Assembly: GCA_027596035.1 (NCBI GenBank)
Contig: JADGJA010000061.1
Span: 1 to 53,191 of the forward strand
Direction of reading: 5' to 3'
DNA from: Thoreauomyces humboldtii
Lineage: Eukaryota > Chytridiomycota > Chytridiomycetes > Spizellomycetales > Powellomycetaceae
DNA: 53,191 nucleotides
Part shown: piece after piece, positions 36,952-46,294 of the stretch
Position numbering within the stretch: position 1 is the stretch's first letter
How the letters are laid out: every line of letters begins with the position of its first letter
Notes under the pieces: generated by a model
What the model saw: the letters and a program-made list of their open reading frames with translations, nothing else
The model's database searches: none
What the model was told of the DNA's origin: nothing
Translations under genes and position numbers: made by a program

Positions 36952-39367
36952 ATGAGCGATGGCTGTGGTCACGTAAGCGAGGCAAACAAAAACTCCCACT
37001 TCTTCTAGTCCGACGCCGGTCAATCCTCGCCCTTTTTGACCTCGACGAGTCCTCATCGCGGACCTTACTTTTACTGGTCTTCAAGTCCACAGCAATAGAA
37101 ATGCTCTCCTGGTTATATCCACGGCGCGTTTACGCGGAAGGGGTACGAAGGAAAAGGCGTCACGGTGCGTGCGCGTGTTCGTGTACTTCAGCTGCTCACA
37201 GTTTGAACTCGGTTGCAGAGCTCAGCAAAATCCAACAAGCTGAACCGCACCGGGCAGGATGCCTTGCTGGACATCAAAGGCGCAGGCGGGAAAGGGAATG
37301 CTGCTTTGGTATGCACGAAGCATTCTCTTGCGAAGCGAAAAAAGGGGGCGACCCGCTTGTGTTCCTGTTGGCTGATGATGGTTTGGATGGCTAGACTCGG
37401 GAAGATGCTGAAACTAGACGAGTGCGTATACGAAGGCTGTTCGAGACACTCGATGACAACAAAACTGGGTTTCTGGATCATGACAACATAACCCGACGAC
37501 TGGAAGAACTTGCGCACGCCAAACAACCGAAATGCGATCGCCAGCGATCTGTGACGGCTGCATCTTCGATGGTGGTCGGATCGGATGGGAAGGAGCGTAA
37601 AGATAAACGGAGGGGACCGGTGGGATCTACGATCATGTATGCGAGGGAGCTGGTGAAGGAATGCGACAAGACAAAGGATGGACGTATCACGTTCGCAGAA
37701 TTCGAGGCGTTCGTGCATTCGAAGGAAGTGGAGCTCGCCAACGTCTTTCGTCAGGTGCGTTCTCGTCAGGACTTCTTGCATGAACGGAAATCGAGATCAG
37801 AGTGTTTATCGCTCTCTCTTTGTGCGCAGATTGACTCCAGTGGAGATCACACTATCCAGGAAGGCGAGCTGCGGCAATTTGTTACCGCTGCTGGGATTCA
37901 GGTCACGGAGAAGGAAATCAGGAATCTGCTCAACCGGCTCGATAGGGATCGGACCGGGAGCATCACATACGACGAGTGGCGAGATTATCTTCTCCTTTTG
38001 CCACGCACCGCCACACCAGAGAACATCTTCAACTTTCACAACAGTATATACAACGTTGACGTGAATTCAGACTCCATGCCGTTTCCAGACAACCTGCGCG
38101 CTCCCGAGTCTGTTGCCCAGCAACGAATTCGCTACTTTCTTTGCGGGGGATTGAGCGGCGCAGTCAGTCGTACCGTAACGGCGCCGCTGGATCGACTAAA
38201 AGTATATTTTGGGAGCACCATGTGCGGTAATGCACACGGGCTTTGCTAACTCCAAATGTATCTGCAGGTCTTGCTGGTCACACAAACAGCGGTTCCCTGG
38301 GCAGGCCCAGGCGCTCCCCCAGTGGTGAGCACGCCAACATCGACCGGCGCTATCATCGGCGGCATCCGACGAATATACCAACAAGGCGGCATACGGTCAT
38401 TTTATCGCGGGAACGGTATAAATGTCCTGAAGATTGCACCAGAAAGCGGCATGAAGTTCTTCACGTTCGAGACCATGAAGAATGCGGTTGCCAAGGTTGA
38501 AGGAGTCAATCACGCCGATTACATTAGCGTTCCCGGCAGGTTCCTTGCTGGAGGCTTTGCCGGACTCGTCTCTCAATTCACAATATACCCGCTCGAAACG
38601 GTGAAGACACGGATCATGGCGCAGATCGCCGAGACGGCTTCCGTAGCAGCCGCTGCTGCTGCAGGGCCAAGGGCAGCATCAGCAACTTCAAGCACACCAT
38701 TCATCACTTCCACCATCACCTCCCCCGGCGAGGCCCCTCCGCAACATCATCTGAACCCAAATCACCAGCAGCTTCACCACCAGCACAAGCCACCACCACC
38801 TCAGACCAAGAGCCGATCCCGATTCCGGACCGAGCAGCTCATCACGCGGACAATGAGACAGATGTACCGCGAGAACGGGATTCGAACCTTCTACCGTGGT
38901 TGCATCCCGTCCCTTATCGGCATCGTTCCTTACGCCGGGATCGACCTCGGGACGTACGAGACCCTTCGCAGCGGATACGAGAAACGGTTGAGGCTGCGGA
39001 CAGGCAAGAAGGACGCCAAGGCCAGCAGTCTCAGATTGCTGGGGTTCGGGGCTGTCAGCGCCGCGACGGGTGCCGTGATCATGTATCCGCTCAGCGTGAT
39101 CCGCACGAGGTGAGAGATGAGCCAGGAAATGGAGAACTTGCTCCGTCAGGAAACTAAAATGGGAAACGTTTGCTTTTCAGGTTACAAGCGCAGGGCACGC
39201 CTTCCCACCCGTATCGCTACACGAGCAGCTTCGATGTGATTCGCAAGACGTATGCACGAGAAGGCGCTCTCGGCTTTTACAAGGGTCTGGCGCCTACCTT
39301 GATGAAGGTCTTGCCTGCTGTCAGCATCAGTTACGTTGTCTACGAAAAGACAAAAAACATGGTCTAG
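36952..39367 (+). CDS. EF-hand mitochondrial carrier (SCaMC/ATP-Mg-phosphate type)
   Basis: Likely calcium-controlled exchanger of ATP-Mg for phosphate in the inner mitochondrial membrane. Six exons: 36952-36972, 37219-37308, 37395-37754, 37830-38201, 38268-39109, 39181-39367; 1872 nt, 623 aa. A further in-frame ATG at 36940 would add four residues. The N-terminal half has four EF-hand-like loops: [12 protein letters not shown] (about 57), [12 protein letters not shown] (127), [12 protein letters not shown] (159, lacking the central Gly) and [12 protein letters not shown] (195). Three carrier repeats follow with PLDRLK, PLETVK and PLSVIR. A poly-Ala/Pro/His insert of about 80 residues interrupts repeat 2. 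Repeat 3 has Ser where the acidic salt-bridge residue is usual. The first exon is the least certain part: its 246-nt intron is long, though the phase fits. Confidence 0.9.
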
Positions 39368-39560
39368 AGTAAAACCCTTTTGGAACTCCAGACGATTTTG
39401 TCGATAGAGAGAGAGAGAGAGGCTAGGCTCCCTGTACACGCTCCCCCACTTGTTACTTTATAGAATTCTCATGCTTTCAGCGCTCCAAAGCGATCTGATT
39501 TTTCCTCCATGCTTGCGGTGTCTATGTTCTAGAGTCTATCTAGTCATGTGTAAGGGCGGA

Positions 39561-40556
39561 TCAGGGCTGCGGGTAACCGCGAGAGCTGCGCCAGTCCGGG
39601 GAGGCGATGTCGGTCCGTGGGGCGCTGACAGTCGTCAGAGAGCTGTACGTGCTTCCCCCTCGAGCCGCTTGCCGTCCGGCCGCCATCTCTGGAAACGCTG
39701 GCGGTTCTGGGGCCGGCGGATAGTCGACAGGTCTGTTCAGACTAGACGACGATCCATGGCGCAACCCCTGCGAGTCCTCGTAGACGACGTCGCGATGAGC
39801 AGCCGGATGAACGGCCAGGACGACGATGAGCGGAAGAAGCATCACCGCCAAAGCCGTCCCTGCCACCAGGATCCATACGGAAGCGTCCGTCTCATACACC
39901 GTCGTCACGTCGGTCAGCGGCGTGGAGGTTCCGGTCCGTGAGAGGGTCCTCGCCAGAACGGCCAAGTGCATTAGAGTTCGTTTCACGAGTGCCAGGAGGA
40001 TGAGCGAGACGAGGTTCAACAACGCCGTGACTATCGAAGCGAGGGTTGCGACCACTAGGGGGAGACGCTGTGTCGGAGAACCCTTCCCGAAAGCTTTGTA
40101 TCCGATGGCCAGCAATGAGACAAGGCCGGTCGCCAGAGAGACGAGCAGAAGGATCCTGGAGGCGTCAAATCGAGGACACAGGTGATGCTCAGAATCCACA
40201 AAGTCTTTCTGAACTGGGTCCGTCACTTTGCTCGCATCTATCGGTGCTCCGCCGACCGTCGTTGGGCCCCCACACGGCAGAACGAGCTTGGAGCAGTGAC
40301 CGTTGTTGCACTGTTTCCAGAATCCGATGTGTGTGGCAGGATGGGCAGTGATGTAAGCGATCGCGAGAGGGTCGGAGGCAGCTGCGGCTGTTGCAGCGGC
40401 GGTGCCTGAGCTTGACGTCGAGAGTGGGGCGACTGGAATGTTGTGAGCCGTAAAAACTCTTGGAAGGGCTTGCGAGACCGCATTCAAAGCAAGTGATGCA
40501 ACTAGAACGAGAAGCGCACTGAGGAGCAGTGGTCGAGGGTGAACGTGGTCACGCAT
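39561..40556 (-). CDS. SUR7/claudin-like four-TM plasma membrane protein
   Basis: Single exon, 331 aa, ATG at 40556. TM1 is at about 9-30. A large outside loop follows with HIGFWKQCNNGHC and further cysteines (LPCGGP, LCPRF), then three closely spaced TMs (about 155-178, 188-215 and 242-268). A cytoplasmic tail rich in Pro, Ser and Arg follows. The W-x-x-C...C loop between TM1 and TM2 and the four-TM plan match the SUR7/PalI/claudin-like group, fungal cortical proteins of eisosomes, pH sensing or fusion. I cannot say which. The gene is intronless, unlike nearly all its neighbours. Confidence 0.7.
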   Translation of the reverse strand: MRDHVHPRPLLLSALLVLVASLALNAVSQALPRVFTAHNIPVAPLSTSSSGTAAATAAAASDPLAIAYITAHPATHIGFWKQCNNGHCSKLVLPCGGPTTVGGAPIDASKVTDPVQKDFVDSEHHLCPRFDASRILLLVSLATGLVSLLAIGYKAFGKGSPTQRLPLVVATLASIVTALLNLVSLILLALVKRTLMHLAVLARTLSRTGTSTPLTDVTTVYETDASVWILVAGTALAVMLLPLIVVLAVHPAAHRDVVYEDSQGLRHGSSSSLNRPVDYPPAPEPPAFPEMAAGRQAARGGSTYSSLTTVSAPRTDIASPDWRSSRGYPQP

Positions 40557-40684
40557 GATAGTCTTAAGTGGGTCCGTGCGGGCTTCGATCGGCGGGTGGC
40601 CCTCTTCCGAGCGCGAGCTTGTTGTTGAAGCCCGTCGACTTTTCGGGTCCCCTGACTATCCGAAAGATTGCTGCTGCAGGTACC

Positions 40685-40709
40685 GTACTGTGTTGGATAT
40701 ACACAGTAC
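40685..40709. repeat. Perfect 9-bp inverted repeat, 7-bp spacer
   Basis: GTACTGTGT (40685-40693) and ACACAGTAC (40701-40709) can form a hairpin or a dyad protein site. It lies about 130 bases upstream of the SUR7-like start codon, so a transcription-factor site for that gene is possible. Confidence 0.7.
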
Positions 40710-40852
40710 AGTACGATAAGAAGGCCTGATGTAGGGATGCACCATGCCCCTCCGCCCATGCTGCGACGGCGAGGGGAAGGGCAAAAACAGAGTGCGAAAA
40801 GCGCGTCAAAAGCGTGTGTGAGGTGTGAAAACTGTGAAACGGGCAAAAGTGT

Positions 40853-40890
40853 CCCAACACCCCAACACCCCAACACCCCAACACCCCCTT
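40853..40890. repeat. (CCCCAACA)n octamer tandem repeat
   Basis: More than four head-to-tail copies of CCCCAACA. The other strand is a G-rich run (TGTTGGGG) that could fold as a G-quadruplex in single-stranded form. Confidence 0.85.
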
Positions 40891-41786
40891 TCCTCGCCAT
40901 CGACAGCCCACAGGGACTCCCAGCGATTGTCATGATCATCCCAAGGAGGACGTCAACCCTGCTCTCCGGTCACCAGTACGTGTCAGGTGCATGTCTCTGA
41001 CGCTCCAGCTGGAGACCCCGAGCCCAAACGCCCGACAGAACCGGATTTTCTCTGCACAGGTACCGTTAACCCGCTTTTCAATCCATGAGGACACTTATGC
41101 GCTGCTAGCAAATCAAGCTGGACACATAGTTCTCAATTGCGGAATTCTTGAGAATTCCCTAACGCACGAGAGGATCATTGTGCAAGCGAATGATCATTAG
41201 ATCTGGGGACTTAGAAGCATGCGGGCTCGTATTGCGCACTGCATCCTGCTTTCAAGTCTACATTTGTGTATAAAGCGACTTGCATGTGGCCCTCTTGACA
41301 TGGTTGCTTGGCGGCGACTGGTCGTCAATTGGGGGGCAGCTACTGACGTGAGCCAAGAAAGGGCACTGCACTAAAAAGGCGGAACAAGGATCGTGGGCAA
41401 GTCCTTGGTACGTCTGATATTTGGGGGCCAGTTTTAATCCGCGAGGCCAAGGCTGTGCGAGGCCAGGAGAGGAGCGCGAGCCAAGCAGACGCTACAGCAG
41501 CCCTAGATCTGGTGGAAGGCAGTTCTTTATTTCGTCGAGTTCCGCAAGTGTTGCGCAGGAGGGCAGGTGTGCTCGGTGAGGGCCAAGGGCTGTCCGAGGG
41601 CAGCGGTTCAGAGGCCTGGATCCCTCCCGTGAGTCCCGTCGTCCAAGAAAGCGGCAAGGCCCCACGCGCTTGGCGCAACCCTCGCCGACGCCCCGCTCAT
41701 AAGTCGCCGCTGCCACCCCTGTTCAGTCGCTTTAAGCCAGTGCAGCCCCTCATTCACCACCAACACCAGCATACAACAGCACAAAT

Positions 41787-42791
41787 ATGGTAATTCAGTC
41801 GCATTCGATCGCCCACTTGGAGTAAGGGGTCACCCCCGCGTAGGACCAGAAGGACTCAACCGACCACGTCACGAACGCGATGGATGCGTTCAACCCAGAT
41901 GGCGAGATGACCTCAGTGATGCACACTCCATCCGTCCGCTACGCATCCATCCATCCATCCATCCATCCGTCCGACGCCTCGCCCATTCTGGACCTGCGAT
42001 TGCACAGCGATTGCTGGGATGCATGCGATGCAATGCATGGATGACGGAGGGGGAACGTCGAAGTTCATCATCATCGTCATCGGCAGATGACGAAGCCATC
42101 TGTTTGGGGCATGGAGGACAGCATGGCGGATGGCTACCTTGATAGACCTCGGCATTGCTCCTCAGAATCGCGGACCTTCACAAAACTCCAAAGGGCAAAG
42201 CAATGTGCACGGTCTAACCGCTGTTTCCTATCGTAGTCCAGCGGAGTCGGAGTTCAAGACACAGCCGTCGAGGCTTTCCAGGACCTTAAGCTGAAGAAGA
42301 AGTACCGATACATCATCTACAAGATCAACGATGCCTACACGGAAATTGTTGTGGAGAAGACGGTAGAAACCTCGGGCGATGTGGACTACGAACACTTCGT
42401 CTCGTCCCTGCCCACCAACGACTGCCGGTACTGCGTCTACGACTTTGAGTTCGGAACCGGAGACGGTGTCAGGAACAAGATCCTGTTCTTCACCTGGTGC
42501 GTTTCGTACAGCTGCGGGCGAAGGGGCGGACCTTCTTAGAGCTCACTTTGCTCCATCCGAAGGTCCCCGGACACGTCAAAGATCAAGCAGAAGATGCTGT
42601 ACGCTGCGTCCAAGGACGCTCTGCGAAAGAAGCTTGATGGTGTTTTCACCGAGATTCAGTGCACGGATCTCTCCGAAGTCAGCCACGAGGCTGTCCTTGA
42701 CAAGGTGCGAAGCTGAGGAGCTTGTTCGGCGCTGCAGAGGACGAATGACTAATAAGTGCTTGTTCTCCAGGTCTCCCGCATGGTGTCCTAG
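41787..42791 (+). CDS. COF1: Cofilin/ADF
   Basis: Binds ADP-actin and severs filaments. Exons: 41787-41789 (only the ATG), 42237-42496, 42563-42704, 42771-42791; 426 nt, 141 aa, a normal cofilin length. The protein starts [20 protein letters not shown], with the regulatory N-terminal serine right after Met. [11 protein letters not shown] and the [20 protein letters not shown] strand follow. The actin-binding long helix is [21 protein letters not shown], close to the family consensus. Exon 1 is just the start codon, followed by a 447-nt intron. Budding yeast COF1 also has its intron near the start codon. The exon-1 call rests on donor ATG|GTAATT and an acceptor CGTAG before TCCAGC. Confidence 0.95.
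41944..41972. repeat. (ATCC)n tetranucleotide tract in the cofilin intron
   Basis: About seven copies of ATCC inside the 447-nt first intron of cofilin. Just downstream (about 42015-42045) is a GATGCATGC/GATGCAATGCATGGATG region with overlapping palindromes. Confidence 0.85.
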
Positions 42792-43334
42792 ATCCTTGTG
42801 ACTGCCTTACTGCCTTCGATTGGCTTTTGGTCACCCGAGCAGCCCTCTCAAAACGTCGGCGGGCTGTTTCTGAATTTAACCCCCTTTTCACCTCTCCCTT
42901 GTGCGCGCTATCTCACTTGCGCTCCCTCTCACGGCGCGCACCCTTTTCCTGCAATACGAGAATTCTTCACAAAGATTGCCTGTCGCAATGTTACCATTGC
43001 ACTGGGATGCACTAGAAAGCTGGGATTTGAGCAGAGGTCTGGGAGGCGTCCTTTACCCATTCCGGAATCAGTCGCCGGTGTAGGGACTACCGTGCGACAT
43101 TGCTGGTAGCAGCGGAACCTGGGAGGAGCCTACCAAGTCGATGCAGGGTCCTCGTTGCTGGGTGGAGATTCATGTTCAGACCGAATAATTTCGTTTTGAT
43201 GTACAAGATAAGGGACCAACGCGAACCCCAAGCGTGACCCGACCACCGCGGCAATCGTGGTGGGGGGACCAACCCGAATCCCAAGCGTGCCCGACCACCC
43301 GCGGCAATCGTCCCACCACGAAGCATACACTTGC
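42792..43334. other. Convergent spacer between cofilin and NOP53
   Basis: About 540 bases of 3' flanks. The only structure seen is the two-copy repeat at 43212-43311. No gene is supported. Confidence 0.5.
43212..43311. repeat. Two diverged copies of a ~48-bp unit
   Basis: GGGACCAAC-CGAA-CCCAAGCGTG-CCCGACCACC-GCGGCAATCG occurs at 43212-43258 and 43265-43311, with a handful of substitutions and single-base gaps. Both copies lie in the 3' flank of NOP53. Confidence 0.8.
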
Positions 43335-44925
43335 TCACTTGAATCGCTTGTAGTCGTGCGTCTCCTTCTCCTTCCGTCGGTACCGTTGCTTCTTGCTGAA
43401 GATATTGGGAAAAGAGGTGGTCAGTTGAACTAGCAAAGAAACCCGGAACTTTTGGTATCTCGTCCGATCTTACCCGACGGGGACACGCGCCTCGATGAGC
43501 GTCCGCTTCTGGAGACTCGCAAAGCGGTCCTTGAACATGTTTCCTTCTGGCTTGAGCTCGCGGAGCGAATCGGCGAGATCTTCGGTCAATTGGATGTCTA
43601 TGGGCAGGGGCTTGAAGCTGGTTGGGGAGAAAGGGTCAGGAATCTCGAGCAGATCAAAGGAGCCCTTCTGAATGTACACTCACAAGTGAGGGCCGAGTTT
43701 TTTTGTCTCCTCCATAGCCTGTTTCTTCGCCGCTTCGGCGCGCTCTTGGAGCTTCGCAATGTGGAGCTTTTCCTCCTTTCCTACGATCTTTGACAGCTCT
43801 CCGAGACGGTTGAGCTGCCTGCCGAGGACCTTTGCCTGCTTTGCTGCGAGCTCCTCACGTTCTTGAGCGGCGCGCTTGAGAGCCTTATTACGCTGAGCTT
43901 TCGTCTTGCGCGCATCGGGGTTGATGACTGCTGCTTGCACTTCCGTCGGGACTATTGGCGGTGCTGCTGCTGCTGGTGATGCCGTTCCCTCGGCCGGGGT
44001 CTCCTTTTCTCCTTCCTCCTTCTCCTTGTCGTCCTCCTCCGAGTCGTCAAAGAAGGTTTCGTCGTCCAGGTTGTCCAACTCCTTGGGGTATGTGAGCTTC
44101 TTTGCGGTGTTGGTTTTCCGTTCGACGGTCGCCTCCTCCTCGTCCACGGCGCGTTGGAGCGCCTTCTGGTGCTCCTCGAAGCTCGGGTTGTAGGATGCGC
44201 CTTCGTGCGCGACCTCGACGGCGGGCACGGCGTTCCGGGTGTCGGCGAACACGGGCTTCTTGACGGGTCTCACGACCGTTGGTTCCAGGTAAGCGCTCGC
44301 CTCGGTCACCTCCTCCTCGGCCCACAGGTCGAACCTCCCCTTCTTGTGCTCGAGCTTCCTCTTCTTCTCGGCGGCGATATGACGCCGGGCCTCGACGCTG
44401 GCCCCGACGCGACCCTGTCCGAGCTCCAGCTTCCGTTTGACCAGCCGGTCCACGTGGGCCACGTGGGTCTTTGACACGTCGCGGGTCTTCTTGTAGCCCG
44501 CCTCCGCGTCCCGGATGAGGTCCACCTTGACGGTCGTCCTTGGCGTCTTGCGCGACACGACGCCCGCTATCCCGGATGTCGGGGTGAGGATCTCGTCGAT
44601 GCGGAGCTTTCCAAAGACGAACTTCTTGGCGACCTCGGCGTCTCCGCTCTTGTCCGTGAAGAAGAGATCCGTGTCGGTCTTTGCGTGGATCTTTCCTCTG
44701 CAGAACGAACAACGTTCAGCACTTTTTCCGTCGAGGTTCCCCGTTTAATCTCCCGTTTGAAGAATACGTGTCCTCTCACCCGAGACGTTCTTCGGTGCGA
44801 AGCTCATGCATGGTCTCCTCGAGCACGGTGTTGTCCACGTTCTTCCTCCATGCCTTCTTTCCTTTGCGACTGGGCTGCTGCTTCTTGACGGACCCCGCCG
44901 GCGGGGTGGCCTTTGTCGGCGCCAT
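43335..44925 (-). CDS. NOP53: Ribosome biogenesis factor Nop53/GLTSCR2
   Basis: Nucleolar protein needed for late 60S assembly; in yeast it recruits the exosome helicase Mtr4 to pre-rRNA. Four exons: 44925-44780, 44697-43684, 43617-43474, 43395-43335; 1365 nt, 454 aa. Landmarks: basic N-terminus ([19 protein letters not shown]), [25 protein letters not shown] (the family's most conserved string), an acidic stretch ([16 protein letters not shown]), and the C-terminal [20 protein letters not shown] ending in the basic [11 protein letters not shown]. Exon 2 is markedly GC-rich compared with the genes to its right. The start ATG fits the family's short basic beginning. Confidence 0.92.
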
Positions 44926-46294
44926 CAGTCAAAGCGGGGGGGGGGTCTAGATTCGTTCTGGAAAAGGAGACAGACGCTCCAAACGGGCAGTGATGCTGTG
45001 GCTGGTGGTGGTTGAGAGACCTGTGAACAAAGAGCAGTGCCAAAAAGACGTGTGCAAGTGGATGCGTGCAAGTGCTACTGAATATCGGAGTGCTGCAAGA
45101 CCGAGAAAAAAGGCAGGAAAAAGAGAAGGAAAAAAGAAGGAAACGCACACAAAACATGGTGGGTGCATTCCTTGGAGTCTTGGACCTCCGGGGACGCTCC
45201 GTTCGTTCCTACACTCTGTCAGGAAGTTCGAACGGGCGGACATCTCTCTCTCGCTTTGTCACGTATACCAGGTACAGCGTGGCATGCATGGCAACCACGA
45301 GGGAGGGTCGGTCGCGATGAATCCTGCAGACCTTCAGCAACTACACGCTTTGCATTCCGAAGCCTCTAGCTGTAGCGGTGAATTCCTCGGTAAAACTCCG
45401 CGACTCTCTTGGCCCGCGAGCTTCGCGAGAAAGCCTGGTATACGTGAGTACCGCTGCACACTCGATAGGAAGGACCTCACGGACGGAATTGCAGTCTCGC
45501 CAGGAAGGGGCAGGGTTCGGTGCATGTTTACGTGCATGCATAAGAAGCTGTGGAAGGGCCTCTACTTGCCCTAAGCGAAGACAGGCGAGACAGAGAGCGG
45601 CCAGGGATGGGGTTGTGGTTGGTTGGTTGGTTGGGGGTACCTTTTTTCTGTCAGCGAGCGCCCCCCTTCTGCATTTTTCTCTCGCCACCTTTCTCTCTGT
45701 CTCTCCTTTTTGACCGAGCGCTTCGGACGGTTACTTGTTGGTGGTGTGCCTCCTTTCTCGGCCCTCCTTCGGACGAACCTCTCCAGACAAGGCACTCCGC
45801 CGCGTGTACTTGCTGCCTTCCAAGCTGGCATTTTCCCACCACAGCACCTCCCCGTTCCAGCTGCTTTCACAAGCTCCAAGGACCACTTCCGTCTGTTGCT
45901 CTTTGCCAGCAGCAAGTACACGACAGGTACCGCCGGACTTGTTGCGCGTGAACGGTTTGCTGCTCCAAAAGTCTGCGGCTGCTCATTCCCGGCAATCCGT
46001 CCGACTTTCCAGACGGACCCACAAACGTTCTCTCTCGGTACGTTCCTCACTGCTACACGTAGGGAGAATTGCCTGCAGTGTATCTGCTGCGACCGTCCTT
46101 TGCTGAGCGACCCTTGCGGCGCGCAGAATGCCCGCAGCAAACTCATTCGTGGCCAGTAGCTCACTCGCTCGTTTGCTTTCCATAGACTTTCTCCCTGGAC
46201 TCACGCGAGGACTCAAGATTCTTCCCAGAGTCGTTCGAGCCGTCTCACCTGCTTTGCCCAGCCGACGGGATAGCAGCGTCACCTCTTTTTCTAG
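44926..46294. other. Spacer with possible unresolved 5' exons of the next gene
   Basis: No gene is fully supported. The region between NOP53 and the exon at 46295 is C/T-rich in its second half. A donor-like CTCTCG|GTACGT near 46039 is in phase with the acceptor at 46294, so an Arg/Ser-rich upstream coding exon ending about 46038 is possible. Its own start could not be placed. Confidence 0.4.

Larger units (their letters stand above)
40557..41786. other. Long spacer upstream of cofilin, no gene seen
   Basis: About 1.2 kb holding the promoters of the SUR7-like gene (minus) and cofilin (plus). It contains an inverted repeat and an octamer tandem repeat (listed separately). The frame at 41455-41793 overlaps the cofilin start and looks like chance. 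Confidence 0.5.

Noticed and set aside
43906..44748. Plus-strand and alternative minus-strand frames over NOP53
   Set aside because: Antisense or shifted shadows of the GC-rich NOP53 exon, which has clear family motifs in its own frame.
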